This document shows positions 47,421-59,040 of a DNA stretch of 64,000 nucleotides, in pieces (within the stretch, counting starts at the first letter, position 1; each line of letters begins with the position of its first letter). Source of the DNA: Neoechinorhynchus agilis (Eukaryota > Acanthocephala); contig CM121342.1 of the NCBI GenBank assembly GCA_051530055.1, positions 15,314,001 through 15,378,000 of the forward strand. Direction: 5' to 3'. A program made the translations under genes and the position numbers. The notes under the pieces were generated by a model. The model was not told the origin of the DNA, ran no database searches, and worked only from the letters and a program-made list of their open reading frames with translations.

Positions 47421-48047
47421 TTAGATGATGAAATATTAATGAAATTATTTTCTTTATTTCGCTTTGACCAAAACAATCTATGGATAATATCTTTACCCTT
47501 ACTGTAAATACAATTTTATTCTTTTCGTCTAAAACCCATCTTCTTGATTCATCTGATGTATTGTTAAATTTGGTTCATATTATAATCCTAATTCTTTGGA
47601 TTTTACGTTTAATTTAAAAAGTAGCGACATTAGATCGGGCATTTTTTAGAGCGTTTTCTACTTTTAGGTCCTCGTTTATGTGAATGATATTATTAAACAA
47701 ACATTTTTTTCATTGCTTACTTTCTCATTTCCTTTATAGGGCAAAGTACCCGTTTGCGATACTCGCAAAGCTTGGTGAAAACGGGAAAGGGCAATACTCA
47801 CCAATCAGTCAGTCAATTGTCTAGCGAAATATAAGGTCACCTCCCAGTTTCTGGTAGAGCTAAAGGAGGCTTTGACGGAGGATGAATACAACCCATTGAT
47901 AGTTTAGAACGGCTTTCCTCCACGAGTTCGGAAACTTTAACAATGGAAACAGTTAGCTAATTTTGTTACTCTAGAATACAGTTATGTGCGTGTGCTACGT
48001 TACTTTGATTGACTTTTCATGCTTTTCTCTCTTTTTTGATTTAAGAC
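47421..48047. other. Spacer between SYS1 and COX4
   Basis: Near 47761-47940 a stretch behind TTTATAG reads KYPFAILAKLGENGKGQYSP and, one frame on, KVTSQFLVELKEALTEDEYN. This looks protein-like but is not recognised and has no clear start; it may be coding remnants or an unresolved short gene. Confidence 0.3.
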
Positions 48048-48727
48048 ATGATTATCTCCCGTTTGAGCGGAATTCTCAGCCGCCGCGTTATAAATTCAAT
48101 AAACTGTCGCCGCACAAAGGTGACCCAAGAAGATATTGAAAATGAGTACCATCAGCAGACTTTATATTACCCTTACATTGGTAATCAGTGACTATTCAAT
48201 TTTTATCCTTTCATTAATCACTTTCAGGTGCCCGTGAGATTTTGTGTAAGACGAGCCATGCGCGTGTTGGGTATTGGGATGATCCTCGCGAGCCGTGTGC
48301 CGAAGTCCGCTACGGCCTTGATACTCCTGAAATGCGTGAACTTAAACAAAAAGAACGAGATAGTCACTGGAGCGAATTGAGTTTGGACGAAAAGAGGCGT
48401 TTGTACCGTCATAGTTTCAGACAAACCATATCTGAGATTACCGCTCCGAACTATGAATGGATTTGGGTAAGTGGAGTCACTCTAATCCTCATTTCTATTT
48501 GTATTATCGCCAACGGAATTGTAAGAAAGACTTCAAGTAAGTTGAACTTTTCCTTAAAACATTCCTTATTAACATTCGTAGTGATTGATTATACTAATGC
48601 TCCTCCAAGAGATGAGGAAATGCAGAAAAAATATTTGATCAGAACTATTCAGCAAGGACAGAATAAAATTACAGGAATCGCATCTCATTGGGATTATGAA
48701 CGCGGAACATGGAAATGGAATCCATAA
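48048..48727 (+). CDS. COX4: Cytochrome c oxidase subunit 4 (COX4), mitochondrial
   Basis: COX4 is a nuclear-encoded single-span subunit of respiratory complex IV in the inner mitochondrial membrane. Exons 48048-48180, 48228-48536 and 48582-48727 give 195 residues. The N-terminus MIISRLSGILSRRVINSIN is Arg-rich and amphipathic, as expected for a mitochondrial presequence. The matrix region has ELKQKERDSHWSELSLDEKR and LYRHSFRQTISEI, matching the family's [22 protein letters not shown]. A membrane span (VSGVTLILISICIIANG) follows, and the C-terminus ITGIASHWDYERGTWK matches IQGLASKWDYEKNEWK. The second intron is only 45 nt, a multiple of three without a stop, so unspliced RNA would also be open. 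The middle loop after YYPYIGAREILC is longer than in vertebrates. Confidence 0.93.
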
Positions 48728-50895
48728 CTTTAATACTTACTCTAAACGATTTTCAAAATACATAGAATTTAACTCGTTTGAGCATAGTTTTAATGGTCCT
48801 TGATATAAGAAATCTGAGTATACTTTGTTAGACTGGAAGAGAACAATATCAAAAAGCTTGGCATAATCGTTTCTATTGACGCTGAGGTTATTTTTTTTTA
48901 ATTTTGAGCGTATATAAAGTACGCAGAAATAGAAACGACCGCAGTATTTTAATCAAGGCGTTCATGATTTTAGTCTTCTGGTTACAAGAAGAAGTATTGG
49001 CAGAATGCATTATCGTTGCGATTTTACGGTTAATAATTCTAAATACGAGTAATAGCTTTATAAATCCACATTTTAGTCTTCACGATCTTATCGCTCGACT
49101 GAAGCTAAAACAATGATCGTTAAAATCCATGGAACAATCTTTTGTTTAATATGATACGATGTTGGTAATTTTGAGAAAAAAGGTTCGCTTATAGTTTTAC
49201 CCTCTAACATTACTTTTTATTACTTTTCCGAAATTCTTAACCCCTCAATTTCAACAAGCAGTAAAATATCTCCCCTATATAAGATATGCTCATTTCGTTT
49301 AAGATTTTTCTTGTACTCCGCAACCAGTTCCATCCGTGTTTCATTTCATCCATCTGATTCGCACTCAATGCCATTCTAAAAAGCCATTGAACTATTTCGG
49401 ACTAAAAATAGAGCAGCAAATATAATCGAATTAATGTGGCTGATTTAAAACTTGCATCTGAGATATCTGCACTCCCAATAACTGCTCTCATTAGTTCTCG
49501 GCTTTGCTGATCGCAGTCGGTAAGTCGACTGTGATTTTGGATTTGATCTTTGAGATCAGATAGTAAAGCAAAGCATAATGCATCGTAGAAACCACGTTCT
49601 TGTCGAATGGTGTCTAAAGTTAATAGAGGTAAAATGGTTTTTGAAAGCGTTTTAAATATTTCTCTGAAAAATATTGATGCATAAAGCAAACAGATAAAAC
49701 CTAAATACGTCAAGTACTTAATCTGGAATAATGAAATTATATAAAATTAGCTTGATTTATTAGTAAATGATCTTTATGAAAAAGTTTGAGGTGACTTTTA
49801 TTCGGCTGTGTCAATTAAAAAATGTGGCTTTATAAACGGATACTCGTGAAATTTCTTCGTTGCATTTTGAAGGAAACTACAAAGGGGATCATTAATGTTT
49901 GAGGTAAAGTTGTGATGTGAAATGTAATGAAACCGAATAATGGTATTAAAGATTTCCGAAGAGCAAAATCTAATTTTCTGTTTTCTTAAGTAATCGTGGA
50001 ATATACAAAGTTTTATATCGCATAAACCACGGAGTCGTTCAAAATGAGAAGAGGTATTGTCATACCTTTTTTGTCCAATAAATCATTTAAAATTACACCA
50101 TAAAAGTTACATTTTGCCGCCTGTGTAGCCACACAATCATTGATACCTTAAGCGAGAAAGCGGGAATAGATATAATAAAAAAGAATATTTTGAACCTAAA
50201 TTGATATCAACCATTCCGACGAAATCATTAGTAACCGGGATTTTTATCAATACGATGAAATGCGTCTCATCCATCAGGTCGACAATACAACTTTCCTTTA
50301 ATCTCAGACAATCGAACAAATATTGACTAATGTTGTGAAATTTAGTTGTTGACTTTCACCTGACTTTCTTACTATTTAATAGTTTTGGATTCCAATATGA
50401 TTTTATAAATCGAGCCGGTTTCTTGTTCGTTTATGGCTACAATGTCTAATGTGCCTTCTCTATCAGCAACTTTTTTTATCCAATAGAAGTTGATATGTTT
50501 TATTTTCTACGCACAAGAAAACGCACATTTTTCACTTATTTTGCAAAATCCTTCGAGGGTTTTGTACAACTTACATTTACACATCTCTTTACAATAATAT
50601 CTGAGAATTCTTTATATATTCTTCGGACATGGCATAGACTTCTTAAAACGACTGCATGGTTCGATAGGATGTGCGCAACCAACTAAATTCGATTAGGTGA
50701 ATTTATTCAAGAGTTTACTTATTTTCGGTTGTCAAAAAATACGAGAACGGGCGAAATAAGCTAAAACGAACGTTTAGTCTCAGGGATTATTCAAGTATTG
50801 GCTTCTCCCCATTAGACTTTGACTGGAATGATCTGAGAACGAGACACATTGAGTGTTGCACCTCATCAGATTAAAAAATTTAAGAGGAGGAAAAT
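48728..50895. other. No gene assigned; one possible exon on the minus strand
   Basis: At 49402-49728, behind an acceptor-like TTATTCCAG on the minus strand, an open frame reads IKYLTYLGFICLLYASIFF, then LTLDTIRQERGFYDALCFAL. It could be a 3' exon of the unidentified minus-strand gene at 50930-54090, but no joining exons were found. The remainder is AT-rich and unassigned. Confidence 0.3.
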
Positions 50896-50929
50896 GCGTT
50901 ATGCTCGTACATTCTTGCTAACCCATATA

Positions 50930-51318
50930 TGAACCATATTTTCTTTTCGTATTTTTTCCACTTGTCCTCGAAATTTTATATCAATCACAAGTACTCCAAA
51001 GCACTCTTGATTTGGATTAAACAACGGGCACGTAATTCGGTATCCATTCGTTAGTTCGTTTTTACTTGTTGACAGAAAAAATGCTCTCCTAGATGTTATA
51101 ATTTTTCCTTTTGTTTTAGCCATAAATCTAAAATAAAACTTAAATTTTTTATATTAAATATGGACTTCTAACCCCATTGGAAATTCCTTTTGATTTAGTT
51201 GTTCACCCGGATTCATCCGACGATCAGTTGAACACCAAACTATTAGATAACGACCGGATTTGTGAAATGTGAGTAATGTTGCATCGTGTGCACTATCCAT
51301 AGATCCGAAGTCCTGTTG
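50930..51318 (-). CDS. Two joined exons of an unidentified protein, Cache-like segment
   Basis: Minus strand: an exon from about 51316 (behind CTACAACAG) encodes DFGSMDSAHDATLLTFHKSG and on to EFPMG. A 46-nt GT-AG intron follows, then FMAKTKGKIITSRRAFFL and GYRITCPLFNPNQECFGVLV-IDIKFRGQVEKI. The last part resembles Cache-type sensor domains (P-x-F/Y-x-x-x-G-x-x-x-GVxxxDI), as in calcium-channel alpha2delta subunits; the resemblance is weak. Strand and position suggest these are 3' exons of the gene at 51976-54090, but the joining exons are uncertain. Confidence 0.35.
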
Positions 51319-51975
51319 TAGTTATAGTTTAAAAATAGAACGACAAAAATCTTGGAATTTTCTCTTTAAAGTTTTTAAGATTCCTGCCAATTCTCTAGGT
51401 CATTATTTGCGAACTGTAATGTCAATTGAGACTACGAAATGTTAAATTGAGCGAGGTTTTATAACTTCCGAATTGAATTTTAATCCAAAAATTATGTTGT
51501 TATGTTAAGTTAGCAAGAATTACTTTAAAAAGAAATAATAAATCATAAAAAGCAAAAAATAGAATCACAAATCTCAAAGACATGCAATCCAAAAACTGTG
51601 TTTTTGATTTTGGATGCTAATTTTTGATAACTTAAATTTGTTTGAAAAATTTCGCTTTTATGTATCAACACATTGAAACCTCTCGCCGTTGAGACAATTG
51701 ATGCCTTCCGGCCGAACACCGCAGAATTTTTAACGAAGGTTGGAAATTGGTTTGTCGCGACAACAACAAAGGATCCCGTGAATCCAACTATTTTTACCAG
51801 AGAATTGGCGATTCGGAAAAAGAATGCTAAATGCATTCTAGTAAAGATGTTCCTCCGTTTCCACCGAAACTTTGAGCGTTCGAAATTCTAACTAAAGAAC
51901 GTGTTCGGTTTTAAATAACCAAATTCCCTATTCTCAAATATTAAAACCCCTTTATTGAAGAGGAGTCATGCTTAC

Positions 51976-54090
51976 CTCTTTAAGGAAGTGCAAAACCTGT
52001 TGGAAAACATCGAAAATTTGCATTGGTGCCACGAATCTGGGATATATAATCATCATCAATCTTTTTGTAAGCTCGGGACGGAATGATTGGATTATGTGAA
52101 AAATAGTTTCGCTTCTCACATAGCCTAAAATGTACAAATTAAAAATTGAATTTTCGATATCATACCTTCGATTGTAAGTGCATCTTGTATTAATATTGGC
52201 TCAAAATGTTTAAAGCTTCCTTTTTTCTGACCTAAAACAAATTTTATGAATTCTTGAAAATCAATATCTTCCGTTATGGACGATTTTATAATCGAAAGTT
52301 CCACTAGAAGGTCGTTCATTACAATCTTGCTATCATCGTAATGTGTTCGCTTTCGTTGTGCTATTTGAGTTTGTTGTATGCTCTTTATTGGTATCTCGGT
52401 AGTAGTCGGTTCTTTAATTTTAAGTTCTCTTATGATATAGACGAACGAGCTCTTTTCAATGGAATTTTTTCCGTTTACATGGGAATTCGACTTTTCCACT
52501 AGAAGGTCGTTCATTACAATCTTGCTATCATCGTAATGTGTTCGCTTTCGTTGTGCTATTTGAGTTTGTTGTATGCTCTTTATTGGTATCTCGGTAGTAG
52601 TCGGTTCTTTAATTTTAAGTTCTCTTATGATATAGACGAACGAGCTCTTTTCAATGGAATTTTTTCCGTTTACATGGGAATTCGACTTTTCGAATTTTTC
52701 AAATTGGTGATTGTTTATCTGATCGATCAATGTATCAAGTAAATCAGCAATTATTACCTATTTTCGTTGTACAAAGACGGCAGTTAACGATTCGTCTTAC
52801 GGTGCGATAATGGGGTTCATATGAGTCCTCTTCAGTTAACTGATCACTGAATGCGAACTGACGATATAAGGGAACAAGTGAGTCCGATTGAAATGTTGTC
52901 TAAACAAAAAGCAAAGCCAAATGAGTTTTACTTTTTTAACTTGGAAACATGTGGATAAGTTGGTCTCTACTACATTGCGACCGAAAAGATTGTCAATCGA
53001 CGCAGAATTTCATCGGTAGAGATACAAGTTTAGGAAAGAAGTTTCGACATTCAATATGCTTTCGATAAACTGACAGAGCTGTGAGAGAGTGGACGTCCCA
53101 AATTTAAAGCACGGCGGGGATATTCGTAATAAAATTGGTCGAAGAGCTATTGATTTTCTGCGAGCCTGAAAGGCAAAAGTTGACTAATTCATTACAAATC
53201 CTGATATTAAAAACAACAAGCAACAAAATAAAGTCGAAGCATTACCTCTAAATCAGAAGGTATGAACTTTCTTATTTCTCGAACTGATCTCAACTTCTTT
53301 AATTTATATTCAAATGCGTTCATCTGGCGCGTCAAGATGGTCACCATGTCTTTCAACTGAATATTGTTGTACAGCAGTATTTCAGCGGCGATTCTCAAAA
53401 CATCTTTCAAATCATGTTGATCCAATATCTTATCAGCAGCTTCTTCATTGACGAAATCACTCAAAATTTCTTCAATACTTGATTTGAACTAAAACGATTT
53501 ATACAATAAATTCTCATATATTTTACCCTACAAGGTTCTTAGCAAATTTTCCGTCAATGAGCACATCGATTTTCGCTAAATGTTTCACTTTTAGATTATT
53601 AATTTCTTTGTTTAAGTAGAATTGTGACTTATATCTTTCTTCAATGAATATTAACGATTTCAAATAGTTATCGCTTGAGAGAATTGAGAGGTTTGTCAGA
53701 AGTGTTCTCGAGATAAGAAATCACATACAATATTTCAAATTGCCGTTGACATTCACTCTTCTTTTCAATTTTGGCAACCAGTAACCTTATAGCTCGAAAC
53801 TGTTTTCTGTTTGGATTGTCAGTCGAAATTAAGATGTTAGGGGAATTGGAAGTGTTGTCAAAAAAGACAATCAATTCCCTTATCAGAGTCAACGATCCAA
53901 GTTTTACTTCGATTGCCTCTAGCAATTCTTTACATTTTCGGATCAAACTCCTGGCTATATTTTCTAGCATATAGAGCTTCTCATTGCCGCATTTCTCAGG
54001 GGATTTTAAATGGGTGTTCACTCCCGTAATGAACGATTGGACATTTGTTTCGGCGTGTAAAATATAGTTAAGTAATTGTTCAGAGTTCAT
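51976..54090 (-). CDS. Unidentified multi-exon gene, six phase-consistent exons
   Basis: Exons on the minus strand: 53729-54090, 53532-53673, 53246-53488, 52801-52899, 52166-52757 and 51976-52124. Every junction is GT-AG and keeps phase (2, 0, 0, 0, 1, 0), giving 529 codons from the ATG at 54090, so this is a real gene rather than chance frames. The 3' end lies further left. The protein is mostly helical-looking and rich in Leu, Ile, Lys and Glu, with no signal peptide. Exon 5 holds a perfect 65-residue tandem duplication. Exon 6 (RPELTKRLMMIIYPRFVAP, then MQIFDVFQQ) faintly resembles the RasGEF N-terminal module (FLLTYRSFTTPxELLDLL); I do not rely on this. Function unknown. Confidence 0.65.
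52302..52691. repeat. Perfect in-frame tandem duplication, 2 x 195 bp
   Basis: Units 52302-52496 and 52497-52691 appear identical throughout. Both lie in one exon and read in the same frame, so 65 residues (including VNGKNSIEKSSFVYIIREL) are repeated. No divergence at silent sites means a very recent event or an assembly artefact. Confidence 0.9.
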
Positions 54091-54419
54091 TAGTATTCCA
54101 GTCCATCAAAGTAAAAAAGCTTTAATCACCATGGATACACACGGATAAAAACTATTCGTTTGAATATTATTCGAATTTATCACAATATTGCGTTTCAAAT
54201 CAGTTTATATCCATCGAGTATCCTTCTCAGTGGTCAAGCTAAAAAAATGAAATTACAACTAAGGCAAATATTGTTCAATTTCAAGGTCGAACATTTTTTG
54301 TACCATTTGTAATACAAGATCACAGAACTATTAATACGACAAAAGCTATTTTTTAATTTATTTGAATAAATCTTTGGCAACGTAGTGGACTTCTATAAAC
54401 CATTCCTCTTCTACCCTTC
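54091..54419. other. 5' flank of the unidentified gene
   Basis: AT-rich; presumed promoter side of the minus-strand gene starting at 54090. No motif claimed. Confidence 0.3.
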
Positions 54420-55189
54420 TTCGGGTTGCATCAACTTATTGGCTTCCCAACTCGTCTTGACGCTCACCTTGACAAAATGTTCACAAATATCGACGTCTGC
54501 TCATCCGCCTCTAGGCTCCCTCCCCCGCGAATCGTGACCATTCCTCTGCCCTTATAAATCCCTCCACCCCACTTCAGCGTATAAAATCTTCCCGTTTACG
54601 TCTGAGATAAACGTGATCATCACATCCAAAATTTTATAAAATTATTCAACTATAATATTCGCACATTCAACTCTGACAACACAAATGCCCCTTCCCTGGC
54701 AATGTCCTCCCTGACCTCAATCATAAAAAATTCCCTAACTTCAACAATTCCCAAGAAATTCATTAGGATCTCCAACCACGACCCGCTCTTCAACGGCAAG
54801 CTTCTAGGGCCCATCGCAATAGCTCTCTAGACTTTCCCCGTTTACAAAAAGCACTAACTAACAAAATACTTATCGCCCGAAAAACTTTCTTTCCTCCAAA
54901 GTTGGTTAATGTGGCAATTCAACATGGTGGCGGAGCCCTAATTTGCCCTCCACTGATTTAAAACAAGTTCTAGATTCTATCAATCATAACCTCTGCACTG
55001 ACTCAACTTACAATCTCTGCTCTACATCTGACACCACACAATCTTTCACGCCCACATCTGAAACTTTTGTCAACTCGAAGATACTCCCCTTAGTTTCCTC
55101 ATACGAAGTACTACAGCATCTCAAGAAATTCATCCCAAAATGGCTCTTCGGTACATCATCCCGAAATCATCGACCCTCTTACCCACATT

Positions 55190-56180
55190 ATGAACTATAG
55201 CTTTTTATATGGCATTTACCCCTTATGCCTGAAAACTGCGAAAGTAGTTCTCCCACAACAACTTTCTTCATGCTTTTCTCTTCTCGGGGTCGCACAAAAA
55301 CTTGCAGTCTTAAGACTTCACACACACCTTCGCCCCGTTTCTCTCTCAAACGTCGGTCCTCAGTCACACAATCTTTCCATCGTTTTCTCGGCCTTCCGCG
55401 TCTCCTGGTCCCTTCGATTTCCATTTTCTCAACTTTTCGAATAAATCGATTCGGCTCTTCACTTTTCACCATGTCGCTCTGTTTCGCGATAGCTTCCTTC
55501 ACGTCCTCCACCTTCGTTGACCACCGGACCGCATTATTTGGGATAATTTTTTGCCTGGTCACCCCACACATGCACCTAATCATCTTCATTTCATCCTCGG
55601 CCTGCATTCGCTTGATCTGATTGGCAGTGTTCCATGTCTCCGCCCCATATAACATGGCTGGTCTGATTGCCATCTTGAAGACTACCTTTCAAGACCAGAG
55701 GTACTTTGCTATCATACAAGATCCTAGTTAGGCTTTTCCACTTCATCCATCCGCTATTTATTCTCGATGAAATCTGGGCGGTGATTTCGTTTTGCATCGG
55801 CACTATAGAGAGCCGAGGTACTTGAATCTGTCGGATTTCTGCAGCCGTCTCTTGAAAGGATATGCTTTCAGTTCCCACGTAGACTGATTTCTCCCCCGGG
55901 AAATTTTTAGACCTCGACTTTCCAGAGCTTTCCTCCATTTCTCTAGGTCATTGTTGAGATCCTGTAAATTATAGCTGGAGAGGACGATATCGTCGGCGAA
56001 AACCATGTTCCATGGCGGGCCTTTATTGATCGGTGCTAAAGCAGTTCTTCCGAAAAATGGATATCCGATTTCCACCGAATCATTCCGCCCAATATCCATT
56101 CTGCCCCCTCTCTCAATAGTTATCGAAAAATGTTTTAAATCTCGTCTTCTTCCACTTCTCAACAATAAATTATCGCCTCT
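55190..56180 (-). mobile_element. RTE-like LINE fragment inserted in the CR1-like LINE
   Basis: Minus-strand frames read MVFADDIVLSSYNLQDLNND (RT catalytic region, 55803-56000) and then RPAMLYGAETWNTANQIKRM, RCMCGVTRQK and RRRGRPRKRWKDCV (55350-55680), the typical C-terminal region of RTE-group elements. It is 5'-truncated and frame-broken. Orientation is opposite to the host LINE. Confidence 0.75.
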
Positions 56181-56620
56181 ACAATTCGTCGCGTGACCCA
56201 AATTTTCTGCAACGGATAACTTACTTTGTATTTATGACACTCTCCTACTCCATTTCGACAATAATCTCTCCCACTTCACCAGTCTCATTGAAGTGTATTT
56301 GTCGAAAGCATTCGACTCCGTAGATCATTCGCTCCTTCTCCGGGCTTGCTCCGATTTTGGTCTCAACTTATGGCAGATCCGCTGGCTCGCCCCTTATCGT
56401 AACAATGGCCAACAATACATTAACTGAAGGGCTAAGTTATCACCTCAACATGTCGTCCTGTCACTACTTCTTTTTAATACTTTCCTAAACGACCTCAAAC
56501 CTCTCTCCTCTCACTAAACGTTTCTTACATACCGACGATCTCACCCTCATCACTCAATCACCAGTCTACCACTCCCCCTCCTTAACCTTTAATGAAATCA
56601 AACAAATCAAAGATTTCTAC

Positions 56621-57846
56621 ACGTGGAAGATGAGATCGGTCATATCATACCGAAACTTTCGTTGCTGTGCGATAGGGTGAGCGCTCTCTCGGCTCATGAA
56701 GCCTTGTTTCTCATAAAAAACGCCCTCTTCATCCCCAAATTATTGTACAAGGTTCGTACAGCAACATTTTTCAAACATAAGGAAGGATTGGCTAAGCTCG
56801 ACAGCAAGGTGAGGGCTTGTCTCGAGCGCATTTTAAATGTCCAGCTCTCAGATGAGGCGTGGCGACAAGCTTCTTTGCCTGTGTCATCTGGGGGATTGGG
56901 GATTGGGGATCCGGGCACTAGTGGACCTTGCTTTGCCGGCCTTTCTTGGATCGTTTGAGGGGAGCCTACCAGTATCGAGGAAAATTTTGCAGGAAAAGTT
57001 CCGTCTTGACCGGGATTTCGCGGTGGCGGTTGAGGAATGGTGCCAGCAGACAGGCGCTAACCATGTTCCCGTGAATGGCCTCAGACAGTCGATCTGGGAC
57101 GGACCTCTTATCACGAGAGCTCACAGCTCTCTACTTTCAGGTTCTCGCGATGGGTCGTCCGAGCTAGACTGTTGGCAGTTTCAACACGAGAATCTGGGGC
57201 GTGGTTGAAGGTTGTTCCTCTGGCATCAGTGGGAACTCTTCTTACTGATGAGGTAAATAGGATCGCAGTATCCTTAAGACTTAGTCTCCCGATATGCACG
57301 CCCCATCGCTGTCGATGTGGGTCTTTGGTTGATGCTTTCGGGCGACACGGTCTCGTCTGCAGAAGGTCAGCAGGAAGGTTCTCACGCCATTCTGAAATCA
57401 ATGACGCAATTTCTCGGGCGTTGAGAACGGCGAACTTCCCGAACATTCTGAAACCCGCCCACCTTTGTCGACTAGACGGCCGTAGGCCCGATGGAATTTC
57501 GGTCTTCCCGTGGCGGGAGGGCAGATGCCTTCTCTGGGGCGCCACGTGTGTGGACATCCTCGCAGTCAGCGTGGTGCCGCCAGTGCAGCGGCACTATTTT
57601 GTCCCCTTTGGGGTAGATACGTATGGAGCGCTCGGCATTGACAGAGGCAACCGGAGACTCAAGAGCAGGTGTATTCCTTCGACAAAATATCTCGCTGGCA
57701 GTACAATGAGGCAATGCTACCAGCGTGATGGCGACGGTCGAGGAAGGACAAAAGCTGGAATTTGGCGGGAGGTGGTGAGTGTGCTTCAAACAGATCGTTT
57801 GAATTGTTAAAAATATATTACGTTCTTTTGAAAAAAAATCACAAAC
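56621..57846 (+). mobile_element. 5'-truncated LINE fragment with RLE-like C-terminal domain, 5-bp target duplication
   Basis: Flanked by TCTAC at 56616-56620 and 57847-57851. It encodes the end of a reverse-transcriptase protein: LSAHEALFLIKNALFIPKLLY, ASLPVSSGGLGI, then CRCG-x(10)-H-x(3)-C, RFSRHSEIND, GRRPDGISVFPW and WGATCVDILAVS. The Cys-His cluster, RHxxxN and PD motif order resembles the restriction-like endonuclease of R2-type LINEs. Many relatives read WDATCVD where this copy has WGATCVD, so a likely catalytic Asp is lost. The frame shifts between 56958 and 57208. It ends with an A-rich tract. Confidence 0.6.
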
Positions 57847-57868
57847 TCTACCTGAATTTCTCTAAATG

Positions 57869-58455
57869 TCATATATCATTGTCTTCGGAATGAATTTGAT
57901 TATACGTTGGCGAATCCTGTCTCCGGTGTTGTCGTTACTCATTTATTTGAGAAATATTTCGCAAGGTTTTCCTTGCCTCTTCAGTCTATCTTAAATGTAA
58001 TGATATAAACAACATGCACAACCGGTCATGTCTGGATGCAGCTCAGATCCGCGGGTTTGCAAACCAGCACAAGGTGGATTTTGAAAAAACGGCATTCCTA
58101 ACCAGCGAACCGGATCTAATAAGAAGACTGATTCTTGAGGCCATTCACATCCGGGGAAGTCCAACGATGGAAGGCAACAAATCAAACTTTACTCTGGTGT
58201 TTCCAAAGTTGCGTAGCATGACGAACAAATTAGTTGGCAACAAACCGCAAGAGGTGTGCGTGGATCGAACCCCCCACACTTCGGGTATTAGCAAACCCGC
58301 GGATCTGAGCTACATAGAGACGTGACCTGCTGTGCATGCTGTTTATGTCATTCCATTTTAGATAGAGACTGAAGAGGCAAGGAAAACCTTGCGAAATATT
58401 TCTCAAATAAATAAATGAGTAACGACAACACCGGGGACAGGATTCGCCAACGTAC
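57869..58455 (+). mobile_element. Penelope-like element insertion with inverted ends and 14-bp target duplication
   Basis: AATTTCTCTAAATG occurs on both sides (57855-57868 and 58456-58469). The interior has about 150-bp inverted arms (57901-58063 and 58290-58455) sharing TACGTTGGCGAATCCTGT and CGCAAGGTTTTCCTTGCCTC. Between them a plus-strand frame reads HKVDFEKTAFLTSEPDLIRR then LILEAIHIR, the C-terminal part of a Penelope GIY-YIG domain. A 32-nt extension lies between the left duplication and the left arm. Structure and size fit a severely 5'-truncated Penelope copy. Confidence 0.8.
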
Positions 58456-58502
58456 AATTTCTCTAAATGCTTCGAAAGGATCCCTTCAATCTCTCGCAAT
58501 GC

Positions 58503-58555
58503 CACATCCTACCCCGATCTTCCAAATGACATCCTACCCCGATCTTCCAAATGAC
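58503..58555. repeat. Tandem repeat, about 2 x 25 bp
   Basis: ACATCCTACCCCGATCTTCC followed by AAATG is repeated twice, inside the CR1-like LINE C-terminal region. Confidence 0.9.
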
Positions 58556-59040
58556 ATCCTACGAGTCACCTCCCTCAGAATGTTAGGTATAAAATTTTCA
58601 TAAAACAATCAAAACGCATCTCAACCCTACCACCACATTTTTTACTACATGTCGTCCTCTTTCATGTAAGCACAACACTCGCAATCTCAATTCCTTTCAT
58701 CATCCTCTACCTCGCACGTCCCTATACCTTCGTTCCTTTTTCCATACTGCCCAAGCTTCCCTTATATCATAACCTGAAATGAACCTAAGGAAAGACCAAC
58801 CTCACAAGCTCTCCTGCAAACAATAACCACCATTCCTCACCAGAAGGGACATCCACCTACCCGATATTCTCAAACGAACGGACATATTTCACCCGTACGG
58901 ACATCCCTCCACTGGATATTGCTCATCCTAACGGATACGCTTTTTTGAAAAACTTTGAACTCGAGTGTTTTGAGTACCAAACGGTAGATGCGTCCTATTC
59001 TTTGTATTTTGTACCAATAAACGTGTTAGTATTATAACGT

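Larger units (their letters stand above)
54420..59040 (+). mobile_element. CR1-like LINE, copy 2, split by three nested insertions
   Basis: Outer element pieces: about 54420-55250 (end of endonuclease, RT N-terminal region), about 56180-56620 (RT: EVYLSKAFDSVDHSLLL), 57847-57868, and 58470-59040 (RT C-terminal region and 3' end). All are pyrimidine-rich and run parallel to copy 1 at 24560-28150. The outer frame resumes across the insertions: KDFYLNFSKCFERIPSIS here matches YFSLNLSKSFELVPHIS in copy 1. The 3' end near AATAAACGTGTTAGTATT (59027) resembles that of copy 1. The copy has many stops and is dead. Confidence 0.75.

Noticed and set aside
51543-51891. Overlapping open frames on both strands near 51.5-51.9 kb as an exon of the unidentified gene
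   Set aside because: Both strands are open over the same bases and neither joins convincingly to exon 6, so no strand could be chosen.
51976-52124. RasGEF N-terminal module in the unidentified gene
   Set aside because: Only one short stretch resembles it and no catalytic RasGEF domain follows.
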